Source of the DNA: Sandaracinobacteroides sp964394815 | Lineage (GTDB): Bacteria; Pseudomonadota; Alphaproteobacteria; Sphingomonadales; Sphingomonadaceae | Direction of reading: 5' to 3' | Length of the DNA: 12,620 nt | Assembly: GCA_964394815.1 (NCBI GenBank) | Contig: CAYMZC010000070.1 | Coordinates: 1-12,620 of the forward strand | Translations under genes and position numbers: made by a program | Notes under the pieces: generated by a model | Databases searched by the model: none | The model's input: only the letters and a program-made list of their open reading frames with translations | What the model was told of the DNA's origin: nothing | Shown: piece by piece, positions 1 through 6,939 of the stretch | Position numbering within the stretch: position 1 is the stretch's first letter | How the letters are laid out: the number at the start of each line of letters is the position of its first letter

Positions 1-509
1 ATGAGGAACAGGCCGACGATGATTCCGATGGCGATGGGAATCACCAGCGGTTCGAGCGATGCCTCGACGACTGTCAGCCCCTCGACCGCCGAAAGAACGG
101 AAATGGCCGGCGTGATGATGCTTTCGCCAAAGAACAGGGCCGTGGCGAAGATTCCGAGCACCACCACCCAGGGCGCCCAGCGCCGGCCCTGCGAATGACG
201 GGTGAGGAGGGCCTGAAGGGCAATGGTGCCGCCCTCGCCGCGGTTGTCGGCCCTGAGGATGACGCCGACATATTTCAGCGTCACGACCAGCATCATGGTC
301 CAGAAGATCAGGCTGATGATGCCGGTGATATGGTAATCGTCCACCGGAAGCGGGTGCGGGCCGATGAAGGTTTCCCGCATCGCGTAAATGGGCGAGGTGC
401 CGATATCCCCGAACACGACACCGATCGCGCCCATGACAAGCTTTGGCAAGCTGTCCTTGCCATGCTCGGCACGCAGGATCGCGGCATCCGCTGCCGGTGC
501 GTCGCTCAT
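1..509 (-). CDS. kup: Kup-family low-affinity K+ uptake transporter, N-terminal part (3' end cut by window)
   Basis: Inner-membrane potassium uptake protein, a K+/H+ symporter in this family. The first 169 residues are visible and the rest lies left of the window; family members are about 620 residues, so roughly a quarter is present. The Kup signature GVVFGDIGTSPIYAMRE is at residues 30-46, followed by a membrane segment at about 62-84. The conserved loop RADNRGEGG (86-94) comes next, then membrane segments at about 113-130 and 154-169, with GESIITPAISVLSAVEG between them. The ATG at 509 gives a normal Kup N-terminus and has a purine-rich GGAAAAAGG just upstream. A 175-nt gap separates it from the preceding minus-strand GST gene, so it may have its own promoter, although I see no clear -35/-10 pair. 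Family assignment is very secure. Confidence 0.95.
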   Translation of the reverse strand, partial: MSDAPAADAAILRAEHGKDSLPKLVMGAIGVVFGDIGTSPIYAMRETFIGPHPLPVDDYHITGIISLIFWTMMLVVTLKYVGVILRADNRGEGGTIALQALLTRHSQGRRWAPWVVVLGIFATALFFGESIITPAISVLSAVEGLTVVEASLEPLVIPIAIGIIVGLFL

Positions 510-684
510 GGCCTTTTTCCGGAAAGATTGCGAAGCTGCTGTATCACGCGTTCATCGCCAAGACGGCCCCGCATGGGGGTCGGACAGGCGCGGCCGCTAG
601 CACCAAAGGGATGCATGGGCAACAGCACCCGGAAACAGGCTGGCCGAAGGCGCTCAGTTCCAATCCGGGCGTTGCCGGAAAGCA
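510..684. other. Intergenic region between GST gene and kup
   Basis: A 175-nt gap between two minus-strand genes. It should hold the end of the ccm/GST transcript and the kup promoter. The only hairpin near the GST stop is a 5-bp stem (664-668 with 675-679) with no run of U after it, too weak to call a terminator. Reading frames that cross this stretch are extensions of out-of-frame ORFs and resemble no protein I know. Confidence 0.5.
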
Positions 685-1311
685 TCAGGCAAACTGGTAA
701 GGCCCGCCCGCATCGAGCGCCCGGCGATAGGCGGGCCGCGCCTGGAATCGCTGCACCCATGCGGCAATGGCAGGATAGGGCGCGATCAGGCCCCAGGCCC
801 GCGCGGCTTCGCCCACCATGCTCATCTGGATGTCGGCGCCCGTGAGCGCATCGCCCACCAGCCACGCCCGGTCCTTCAGCATGCTGTCGATCCAGCCGAG
901 ATGCCGGGCCGTTTCGCTCTCGAGGCGCGGGGCAAGGGGCTCGGCGGCAGCGCCAAGGCGGCTTGTATAAAGTCTGAGCATCAGCGGAAGCATGGCCGAC
1001 CCCTCGGCATAATGCAGCCACATGAGATAGCTGTCGTGATCCAGGCTGCCCTCGGGCGGGGCAAGCACGCCCTTGCCGTGGCGGCGGACGAGGATGTCGA
1101 CAATCGCGCCCGATTCATGAAGCAGCGCGCCATCGGCGTCCACCAGGGGGGACTTGCCGAGCGGGTGCACGGCTTCCAGTTCGGGCGGTGCAAGATTGGT
1201 GACGGGATCGCGCTGGTAGCGGACGATCTCGTAGGGCAACGCCAGTTCCTCCAGCAGCCAGAGGATCCGCTGCGAACGGCTGTCGTTCAGATGGTGAACC
1301 CGGATCGTCAT
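685..1311 (-). CDS. Glutathione S-transferase, GTT1-like
   Basis: A 208-residue soluble GST, a normal length for the superfamily. The N-terminal thioredoxin-fold domain (about 1-80) begins with DSRSQRILWLLEELALPYE, typical of bacterial relatives of yeast Gtt1, where a serine near this position is expected to activate glutathione. HPLGKSPLVDADG (around 45-57) carries the cis-proline, and ESGAI follows as the glutathione-binding Glu-Ser pair. The alpha-helical C-terminal domain runs from about 88 to 208 and contains the usual aspartate in LVGDALTGADIQMS. The start at 1311 was chosen because it gives the canonical N-terminus and forms an ATGA overlap with the ccmI stop; a start 46 codons upstream would add low-complexity Arg/Gly sequence. 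It is the last gene of the ccm transcription unit, so expression is probably coupled to it. The true substrate is unknown. Confidence 0.93.
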   Translation of the reverse strand: MTIRVHHLNDSRSQRILWLLEELALPYEIVRYQRDPVTNLAPPELEAVHPLGKSPLVDADGALLHESGAIVDILVRRHGKGVLAPPEGSLDHDSYLMWLHYAEGSAMLPLMLRLYTSRLGAAAEPLAPRLESETARHLGWIDSMLKDRAWLVGDALTGADIQMSMVGEAARAWGLIAPYPAIAAWVQRFQARPAYRRALDAGGPYQFA

Positions 1312-1946
1312 TGTGCTGCCCCTTCGCCCTGCATGCCGGCGCCGGCTTCCGGCCCAGTGCCGGGTGCGCCGGGTGCGCCGGGTGCGCCGACCCCCATGCT
1401 GATCATCGTGCGGGCGGCATTCACCATGCGCTCCACGCGGGGCCGCCATGGCGCGTCATCCGTGCTGCGCGCCAGCAGCCCTTCCCATGCTTCCAGCGCC
1501 CGCGCGGGTTCGCCGGCCTGCAGCCAGGCGAGGCCGAGGAAATAGGCGGGCGCGGGATGGTCGGGCTGCAGGCGGCTTGCCCGGTCGAAGGCAAGACGGG
1601 CCGCCGGCACCACCTCCCCGTTGGCGTGGGCGACAAGGGCCACACCGGTCTGAACCCAAAGGTCGGCGTTGCCGGGAATCGCTTCAAGCCCGGATTGCAG
1701 GGCATAGACGGCGGTTTCCGTGCGCCCGGCACGGATCAGGGCATCGGAAAGCGTCAGCCATGCCCGCACGTCGCCGAAATTTTCCAGCAATTCCTGCGAT
1801 GCCTTCTCGGCCTCCGGCGTGAGGCGCGGATCCGTTTCAGCCTGCGGCACCGGTTGCGAGGGCATGCCGGGTTGGCCGGTCATGAGGTAGCCGCCAAGCC
1901 CGGCGGCAAGCGCCAGGGCTGCGGAAAGGGGCACGCGCCACATCAT
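1308..1946 (-). CDS. ccmI: CcmI/CycH-like TPR protein of cytochrome c maturation (short form)
   Basis: A 212-residue membrane-anchored TPR protein. CcmI-type proteins bind the C-terminus of apocytochrome c and deliver it to the CcmF/CcmH heme ligase. One N-terminal membrane segment (about 4-22) is followed by a Pro/Gln-rich linker. TPR-like helix pairs then cover about 45-175, for example DVRAWLTLSDALIRAGRTETA, ADLWVQTGVALV and PAPAYFLGLAWLQAGEPARAL. The start at 1946 overlaps the ccmH stop as ATGA. Full-length CcmI has two membrane segments with a cytoplasmic leucine-zipper loop before the TPR domain; that first module is missing here, so this matches only the periplasmic CcmI-2 part, like the C-terminal half of E. 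coli CcmH. The C-terminus ends in a Gly-Ala-Pro repeat tail. Function is inferred from family and operon position. Confidence 0.85.
   Translation of the reverse strand: MMWRVPLSAALALAAGLGGYLMTGQPGMPSQPVPQAETDPRLTPEAEKASQELLENFGDVRAWLTLSDALIRAGRTETAVYALQSGLEAIPGNADLWVQTGVALVAHANGEVVPAARLAFDRASRLQPDHPAPAYFLGLAWLQAGEPARALEAWEGLLARSTDDAPWRPRVERMVNAARTMISMGVGAPGAPGAPGTGPEAGAGMQGEGAAQ
1362..1388. repeat. Three perfect tandem copies of a 9-bp unit in ccmI
   Basis: The unit GGGTGCGCC is repeated three times without change at 1362-1370, 1371-1379 and 1380-1388. On the coding (minus) strand it encodes Gly-Ala-Pro three times, a collagen-like tail near the CcmI C-terminus, after the TPR region. Because the unit is a multiple of three, copy-number change would keep the frame and leave the overlapping GST start intact. 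Confidence 0.9.
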
Positions 1947-2338
1947 CGCCGGATCCTTCGCGCCAGCAGGACAAGGCCGATGGCCAGAAACAGCAGCGGC
2001 GCCGCCCAGAGGAGCATGGTGTCGCCCCGTGCAGGCGGCGAAAAGCTTACCCAGTCGCCATAGCGCTCGATGAACCAGCGGCGGATCGCTTCCGGCTTTT
2101 CACCCGCCGCGATACGCTCGCGAACCTCGACCCGCATGGTCTGTGCCTGCGGGGCATTCGAATCCGCGATGGACTGGTTCTGGCAGGTCAGGCAGCGGAG
2201 TTCGGCCATCAGGGCGCGCGCCCGCGCCTCTGCCGCCGGATCCTCCAGGGGTTTCTCGTCGAGGTCGATCTGGGCGACGGCCGGGAAGGGTTGCGCGCAC
2301 AGGATCGCCAGCGCCATCAGCATGGCCCGCCAGATCAT
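1943..2338 (-). CDS. ccmH: Cytochrome c maturation protein CcmH (CcmL/CycL type, LRCxxC thiol-redox protein)
   Basis: A 131-residue membrane-anchored periplasmic thiol-disulfide protein that takes part in apocytochrome c reduction and heme ligation with CcmF and CcmI. It has an N-terminal signal sequence (about 1-22, ending AVAQ). The family motif LRCLTCQNQSIADSNAPQA has its redox cysteines at C49 and C52. A three-helix domain follows, including RRWFIERYGDWV, and a C-terminal membrane anchor lies at about 107-127 before a basic tail. Length matches the short, single-domain CcmH of organisms with a separate CcmI. The ATG at 2338 overlaps the ccmG stop as ATGA, and the stop overlaps the ccmI start the same way. 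Assignment is secure. Confidence 0.95.
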   Translation of the reverse strand: MIWRAMLMALAILCAQPFPAVAQIDLDEKPLEDPAAEARARALMAELRCLTCQNQSIADSNAPQAQTMRVEVRERIAAGEKPEAIRRWFIERYGDWVSFSPPARGDTMLLWAAPLLFLAIGLVLLARRIRR

Positions 2339-2868
2339 CGCGCCTTCTCCAGTTCGGCCAGAAGCTGCGGAACATGCTCGGCCCGCACCTCCCCCAGATG
2401 CTGGAGGCGGACGATTCCCTGCCGGTCCACGACATAGGTTTCGGGAACGCCGGATGCACCGAAAGCCAGCATCAGCCGGCCGGCCGGATCCATGCCGATG
2501 CGGGCATAGGGGTTGCCGTGGCGCTGGAGGAAGGCGGCGGTCGCCTCGGGCGTGTCGCGCGTGGAAATGCCGATGAGGGTCGCGCCGCGATCGGCAAGCG
2601 CCTGCAGTTGCGGCGCCTCGACCGCGCAGGGCAGGCACCAGCTGGCGAAGATGTTCACCAGAACCGGCCCCTCGGCAAAAGCGGCGTTGGACACCCCTTC
2701 CCCGCCTTCGAAACTGTCCAGAGCGAAAGCCGGCACGGGTTTCCCGATCATCCGGCTCTCGACGACGACCTGAGTCGGCTTGCCGAGGTTGCCGGCCATC
2801 AGCCACACCAGACCGGCGAAAAGCAGGAGCGGCAGGAGCCAGAGGACACGCGTGGTCCAGCCTTTCAC
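2335..2868 (-). CDS. ccmG: Thiol:disulfide interchange protein CcmG/DsbE
   Basis: A 177-residue membrane-tethered thioredoxin-like protein facing the periplasm. It passes electrons to apocytochrome c or CcmH so that the CxxCH heme site is reduced. An N-terminal membrane anchor (about 8-25) is followed by the thioredoxin fold, with active site WCLPC at residues 77-81 (C78, C81). The cis-proline loop GVPETYVVDRQG (140-151) is characteristic of the CcmG/DsbE group. I chose the GTG at 2868 because its first two bases with the following bases form a GTGA overlap with the ccmF stop, and the protein then starts directly with its anchor. The upstream ATG at 3090 lies deep inside ccmF and would add 74 unlikely residues. 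Family assignment is secure; only the start codon is inferred. Confidence 0.94.
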   Translation of the reverse strand: MKGWTTRVLWLLPLLLFAGLVWLMAGNLGKPTQVVVESRMIGKPVPAFALDSFEGGEGVSNAAFAEGPVLVNIFASWCLPCAVEAPQLQALADRGATLIGISTRDTPEATAAFLQRHGNPYARIGMDPAGRLMLAFGASGVPETYVVDRQGIVRLQHLGEVRAEHVPQLLAELEKAR

Positions 2869-4814
2869 GCCGGTTCTCCGCGCGGTGCGGCATCGGCAAT
2901 CGGCGCGCGGCTGCGGGAGCGGCGCGGCAGGCGCGCGCGAACGGCGCCACCCAGCGCCACCATGGCGCCCAGCGACATCAGCACACCACCCCACCAGATC
3001 AGCTGCACCAGCGGCTTGACCCACAGATGCACCTGCCAGCGGCCGGTACCATCGGGCTTTCCGATCACGGCATAGGCCTCGCCAAACCACCAGCCCGCAC
3101 GCCCGGCTTCGGTCGTTTCCTGCGGGGGGGCCACGAACATGCGGGACTGCGGCCTGACAATGCCGACAAGCCGATCATTGCGCTTCACTTCCAGCGCCGC
3201 CTCGATCGCGGTCCAGTTGGGGCCGGCCACGGGGCGCACATCCAGAAGCTCGGCCCGCCACGGGCCCATCTCGATCGCATCCCCGACGCGGATCGAAACC
3301 AGCGCCTCGCGCTGGAGTGCGCCGGAAGCCGTCGCCCCGAGGATCGACACAGCGACCCCCAGATGTGCAAGCGCCATGCCGGCGGCATTCAAGGTCAGGC
3401 CGCGGCGCATGAGGATGGCGATACTGGCGACACCAAGCCAGGCCGCCGCGCCAAAGCCCAGCAACGCGCCCAGCCCGCGCACGCCAAACACAAGCAAAGC
3501 CACGACAACAACGATGGCCGCAGCCACGGCAGCGGGCATCAGCCGCGACGCCAGGTGCCCGGTTGCGCTGCGCCGCCAGCCAAGGAAGGGCGCAACCGCC
3601 ATCAGCGCCGCCATTGCCAGGATCATGGGAACGACGGTGCGGTTGAAATAGGGCGGGCCGACCGAAATCTGCGCACCGCCCATGGCCTCAAGCGCCATCG
3701 GGTAAAGGGTGCCCACGAACACCACGCCAAGCACGGCGGAAAAGAGCAGATTGTTGACGACGAGCGCCGATTCCCGGCTGACGGGCGCGAACTGCCGCCC
3801 TTCCGCCACCCGGCCTGCCGCTGCGGCATAGATGAGAAGCGCGCCACCAATATAGAGTGCCATCAGCACCATGAGGAAGAAACCGCGCGTGGGATCGACC
3901 GCGAAGGCATGGACGGACGTGAGAAGGCCCGAGCGCACGATGAAGGTGCCCATCATCGACAGCGAAAAGGCCGCGACCGCCAGCAGCAGGGTCCAGGCGC
4001 GAAGCGCATCGCGCTTCATCACCACGGCAATGGAATGGAGAAGTGCAGTGGCCGCCAGCCACGGCATCAGGGCCGCATTCTCGACCGGATCCCAGAACCA
4101 CCAGCCGCCCCAGCCCAGTTCATAATAGGCCCAGTAGCTGCCAAGGGCGATGCCCAGCGTGAGAAGCGCCCAGGCTGCCGCGACCCACGGCCGTGTTGCC
4201 CGCGCCCATGCCGGGCCGATGCGGTCTTCGAGCATGCCGCCGACCGCGAAGGCAAAGGCGACCGACAGGCCGACATAGCCGGCATAGAGAAGCGGCGGGT
4301 GGAAGGCGAGGCCCGGATCCTGCAGCAGCGGGTTCAGGCCCTGCCCTTCGGTTGGCGCGGGCGAAAGCCGTTCGAACGGGTTGGAGGCAAGAAGCAGGAA
4401 GGCGAAGAATCCCAGCGCCACCAGCCCCTGGATGCTGAGCACGCGCGCCCGGAAACGCTGCCCGAGCGTTGCCGGCGCCAGCGCGACCCCGGCGCCCGCC
4501 AGCGCCATCACCAGAACCCAGAGCAGCAGCGAGCCTTCGTGGTTGGCCCACACGCCAGTGTAGAGATAGAGAAGCGGCTTCATGCTGTGGCTGTTGGTTG
4601 CCACCAGCTTCACCGAGAAATCGGAAACCACGAACGCCCAGGTCAGCGCCACAAAGGCCAGCAGGGTGAAAATGCCCTGGGCAACAGCCGCCGGCACCGC
4701 CACCCAGACGAGATCATCCTGGTTGCGCCACAGGCCGATGCTGGGCGCCAGTGCCTGCAGAAGCGCCGCCGCAGCCGCCAGCCAGAGCAGGAAATGGCCG
4801 AGTTCGGGGATCAT
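2865..4814 (-). CDS. ccmF: Heme lyase CcmF (CcmF/CycK)
   Basis: A 649-residue polytopic inner-membrane protein that is the catalytic core of heme ligation: it takes heme from holo-CcmE and attaches it to apocytochrome c. The tryptophan-rich WWD motif WGGWWFWD is at 235-242. The heme-associated histidines known from E. coli are all identifiable: H172 (FHPPLLYAGY), H260 (LLHS), H302 (SVHAF) and H484 (LAHLGVAVS). WANHEGSLLLW (89-99) is another family hallmark. Many hydrophobic segments span the protein, with a periplasmic domain at about 500-610 and a last membrane segment near 612-630. Length is normal for the family. The start at 4814 overlaps the ccmE stop as ATGA. A 618-codon open frame on the opposite strand is an antisense shadow. 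Confidence 0.97.
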   Translation of the reverse strand: MIPELGHFLLWLAAAAALLQALAPSIGLWRNQDDLVWVAVPAAVAQGIFTLLAFVALTWAFVVSDFSVKLVATNSHSMKPLLYLYTGVWANHEGSLLLWVLVMALAGAGVALAPATLGQRFRARVLSIQGLVALGFFAFLLLASNPFERLSPAPTEGQGLNPLLQDPGLAFHPPLLYAGYVGLSVAFAFAVGGMLEDRIGPAWARATRPWVAAAWALLTLGIALGSYWAYYELGWGGWWFWDPVENAALMPWLAATALLHSIAVVMKRDALRAWTLLLAVAAFSLSMMGTFIVRSGLLTSVHAFAVDPTRGFFLMVLMALYIGGALLIYAAAAGRVAEGRQFAPVSRESALVVNNLLFSAVLGVVFVGTLYPMALEAMGGAQISVGPPYFNRTVVPMILAMAALMAVAPFLGWRRSATGHLASRLMPAAVAAAIVVVVALLVFGVRGLGALLGFGAAAWLGVASIAILMRRGLTLNAAGMALAHLGVAVSILGATASGALQREALVSIRVGDAIEMGPWRAELLDVRPVAGPNWTAIEAALEVKRNDRLVGIVRPQSRMFVAPPQETTEAGRAGWWFGEAYAVIGKPDGTGRWQVHLWVKPLVQLIWWGGVLMSLGAMVALGGAVRARLPRRSRSRAPIADAAPRGEPA

Positions 4815-5281
4815 GCGCCGCCCTGCTTCTGCGGGTGGCCGGGGGCACGCTCCAGCGCCTTGGCCACTTCGGGCGGCATGTAATTTTCATCATGCTTGGC
4901 GAGCAGTTCGCGGGCCTGGAAATGGCCAACGGCATCGAAGCTTCCGGTCGCGATCACGCCCTGCCCTTCGCGGAACAGGTCCGGCACGAGGCCACGATAG
5001 GAAACGGGCGTATCGGCTGCCGTGTCGGTCACGACAAACTCCAGGACGAGCCCATCGCCCGACCGGCTTACAGAGCCCGGCTTCACCAGCCCGCCCAGCC
5101 GGATGGTCTGACCGGGTGCGGGCGGGTCTGCGGCGATGTCGGACGGGGCCTTGAAATAGGCGGCCGTATCCTGGAGGGCGAGGGCCGCGATGATGCCCGC
5201 AACGGCAAGCGCCACGATGGCGGCAAGCGCCAGCATCAGCCGCTGCCGCTTCGGTTTCTGGCGTGTCGGATTGGCGGTCAT
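4811..5281 (-). CDS. ccmE: Periplasmic heme chaperone CcmE (CycJ)
   Basis: A 156-residue membrane-anchored heme chaperone that covalently binds heme in the periplasm and hands it to CcmF. A basic cytoplasmic N-terminus (RQKPKRQR) leads into one membrane helix at about 15-36. The OB-fold domain (about 45-132) contains the typical IRLGGLVKPGSV and VSYRGLVPDLFREGQGVIATG. The heme-binding histidine is in LLAKHDENYMPPE, at H130, the same number as in E. coli, with the conserved tyrosine Y134 four residues later. It is the His-type CcmE, not the Cys-type of some archaea and deltaproteobacteria. The ATG at 5281 overlaps the ccmD stop as ATGA and was preferred to an ATG 62 codons upstream that runs through ccmD in another frame. 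Confidence 0.97.
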   Translation of the reverse strand: MTANPTRQKPKRQRLMLALAAIVALAVAGIIAALALQDTAAYFKAPSDIAADPPAPGQTIRLGGLVKPGSVSRSGDGLVLEFVVTDTAADTPVSYRGLVPDLFREGQGVIATGSFDAVGHFQARELLAKHDENYMPPEVAKALERAPGHPQKQGGA

Positions 5282-5412
5282 TGCCTGTCGTCTCCGTTGG
5301 CCGCGCGCTCGGCCCGGCGCATCCTGCGCCATGAGATCAGCAGGAAACCGCCGATCCCCGCCAGCGTGACCAGGTAGGAAAGAAGGATGAAGGGAAGATG
5401 CGGAAGGCTCAT
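5278..5412 (-). CDS. ccmD: Heme exporter protein CcmD
   Basis: A 44-residue single-pass membrane protein, typical in size for CcmD, which helps release holo-CcmE from the CcmABC complex. It has one hydrophobic helix at about 5-27, followed by a basic, polar cytoplasmic tail (SWRRMRRAERAANGDD), the usual CcmD arrangement. The family is short and poorly conserved in sequence, so the identification also rests on position exactly between ccmC and ccmE. The start overlaps the ccmC stop by one base (TGATG), and its stop overlaps the ccmE start as ATGA. Small genes like this are often missed by automatic callers. Confidence 0.9.
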   Translation of the reverse strand: MSLPHLPFILLSYLVTLAGIGGFLLISWRRMRRAERAANGDDRQ

Positions 5413-6149
5413 CAGCCTGCCCTCGCAGCACGCCGCAGGGCGCGCATCTCGATCCGCTGCTCGGCAATCAGCGCCCGCATGCGGATAAGGACGATTGCGG
5501 CAAAAAGCATCAGGAAACCGCCGGCCGAAAGCAGCAGCGGGGTGAGCATGTCGGGGTGGATCGAACTGCCGGAAAGCCGGATGGAGGCCGGCTGGTGCAG
5601 GGTGTTCCACCATTCCACGCTGAACTTGATGATGGGAAGGTTGATCGTGCCGACAATGGCCAGAAGCCCGGCCATCTTCAGGCCGCGCGCCCTGTCTTCG
5701 TGCAGATGAATGAGAGCCATGACACCGAGGTACAGCAAAAAGAGCACAAGCATGGAGGTAAGCCTGCCGTCCCAGCGCCAGTAGGTGCCCCAGGTGGGCT
5801 TGCCCCAGAGTGAGCCGGTGATGAGGCAGATGGCGGCATAGGTCGCCCCCACGGGCGCGATTGCGCGCACCGAAAGGCTGGCCAGCGGATGCCGCCACAC
5901 AAAGGCGACGAGCGCCGCAATCGCCATGCCGAGATAGCCGCCAAGCGACATCCATGCAGCCGGCACATGCACATACATGATGCGCACGCTTTCGCCCTGC
6001 AGATAATCGGGCGGCGCCAGGAAGAGGCCGATGCCAAGGCCGGCGCCGGCGAGGCCAAGCCCGGCAAGCAGCAGCCAGGGCGTGAATGCCGAAGCAAAGC
6101 GCTGGAAGCGCAATGGGTTGGCAAGCGCGTGAATGTCTACAGAAGCCAT
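5412..6149 (-). CDS. ccmC: Heme-handling membrane protein CcmC (CycZ)
   Basis: A 245-residue inner-membrane protein with six hydrophobic segments that presents heme to CcmE on the periplasmic side. The WWD domain reads GSLWGKPTWGTYWRWDGRL (112-130). The two heme-ligand histidines known from E. coli are present as H61 in IMYVHVPAAWMS and H185 in WWNTLHQ. The length is close to the family norm. The ATG at 6149 is supported by a Shine-Dalgarno AGGGAG (6158-6163, minus strand) eight bases upstream. Unlike the downstream genes, it does not overlap its predecessor: 121 nt separate it from ccmB. Its stop shares one base with the ccmD start. Confidence 0.97.
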   Translation of the reverse strand: MASVDIHALANPLRFQRFASAFTPWLLLAGLGLAGAGLGIGLFLAPPDYLQGESVRIMYVHVPAAWMSLGGYLGMAIAALVAFVWRHPLASLSVRAIAPVGATYAAICLITGSLWGKPTWGTYWRWDGRLTSMLVLFLLYLGVMALIHLHEDRARGLKMAGLLAIVGTINLPIIKFSVEWWNTLHQPASIRLSGSSIHPDMLTPLLLSAGGFLMLFAAIVLIRMRALIAEQRIEMRALRRAARAG

Positions 6150-6270
6150 GTCGCCGGCTCCCTAGCACGGGCTTGGTCCGGCTTACAGCCCTTCAGCATG
6201 CCGCAGGCCTGCCATTGCGCGAATTCAGAACCCCGGAAGCGCCCGGCCCATCTGGCTGGCGCTGCTGCTG
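6150..6270. other. 121-nt gap between ccmB and ccmC
   Basis: The only non-overlapping junction in the ccm cluster. Apart from the ccmC ribosome binding site it holds a 10-bp palindrome GCAGGCCTGC at 6203-6212 and a ten-codon minus-strand ORF (6183-6215) without a ribosome binding site, which I do not regard as a gene. No promoter with a good -10 element and no strong terminator are visible. Confidence 0.5.
6158..6163 (-). promoter_or_regulatory. Ribosome binding site of ccmC
   Basis: AGGGAG on the minus strand, eight bases before the ccmC ATG. It stands at the end of the only real gap inside the ccm gene string and shows that ccmC can be translated without coupling to ccmB. Confidence 0.7.
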
Positions 6271-6939
6271 TCAGGCGCGCCCAGCCCGGATGGCTATGCC
6301 GGCGGCAAATGGCGCGATGGCGGCCAGCATCAGGGCGGATGCGATGCACAGGCCAAGCGCCCCCGGTTCGGCCGGGCTGGAGCCGAACAGAAGCATGGGA
6401 ATGGCAAGCGGTATCACCAGAAGCGCCACCAGCCCGCCCCCGCCCCTTGCGCCAAGGGTGACGCTGGCGGCAACGACGGCCAGCGCCGAAAGGCCGAGGG
6501 CGCCGGCGGCAAGCCCGGCCATCAGACGCCCGATGAGCGCCATGTCGAGGTTGAGCATGACAGCGGCGATGGGCGCCGAAAACAGCAGCGGCAAGCCGAA
6601 GCCTGCCCACAGGGCCAGCATACGTGCCGCTGCCAGCGTTTCCGTGGCGATCCCCCGCACCATCAGCTGGTCGATCGTGCCGTCCGCCGCATCGAGGGCG
6701 AACAGGGTCGAGACCGGCATCAGGCTGGCGAGAAGCGCCCCGACCCAGAGGATGCCGGGGGCAAGCCTTGCCAGAAGCTCCGGATCCGGTCCGATGGCGA
6801 AGGGAAGCAGGATGGCGACGAGCAGGAAGAAGGCAAGCGGCATCAGCCATTCGCCGGGACGCCCGGCCATCAGCTCGACATCGCGCCGGACAAGACGGCC
6901 GAAGGGCGCTGCGGGCTGGCTGCTTGCAGGCTGGCTCAT
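6271..6939 (-). CDS. ccmB: Heme exporter protein CcmB, ABC permease subunit
   Basis: A 222-residue, strongly hydrophobic inner-membrane protein of about six helices. CcmB is the membrane partner of the ATPase CcmA, and ATP hydrolysis by the CcmAB complex releases holo-CcmE from CcmC/CcmD. Family features include the N-terminal cytoplasmic segment (RLVRRDVELMAGRPGEWLMP) and the first-helix region ending in FAIGPDPELLARLAPGILWVG, then a DAADGTIDQLMVRG loop and a glycine-rich LGARGGGGLVALLVIPLAIP region near the C-terminus. The length agrees with the CcmB norm. The ATG at 6939 overlaps the stop of the upstream DUF1192 gene as ATGA. The partner gene ccmA, normally immediately upstream, is not in this window. 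Confidence 0.94.
   Translation of the reverse strand: MSQPASSQPAAPFGRLVRRDVELMAGRPGEWLMPLAFFLLVAILLPFAIGPDPELLARLAPGILWVGALLASLMPVSTLFALDAADGTIDQLMVRGIATETLAAARMLALWAGFGLPLLFSAPIAAVMLNLDMALIGRLMAGLAAGALGLSALAVVAASVTLGARGGGGLVALLVIPLAIPMLLFGSSPAEPGALGLCIASALMLAAIAPFAAGIAIRAGRA

Noticed and set aside
664..679. Terminator at the end of the ccm/GST operon
   Set aside because: Only a 5-bp stem with a 6-nt loop and no U-tract; too weak to call.
3027..4883. 618-codon open frame on the plus strand opposite ccmF and ccmE
   Set aside because: It is antisense to a fully conserved ccmF. Its protein is rich in His/Arg/Gln with no domain pattern, as expected from GC-rich codon bias on the opposite strand.
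6183..6215. Ten-codon minus-strand ORF in the ccmB-ccmC gap as a leader peptide
   Set aside because: No ribosome binding site, no regulatory codon run and no attenuator-like alternative hairpins.
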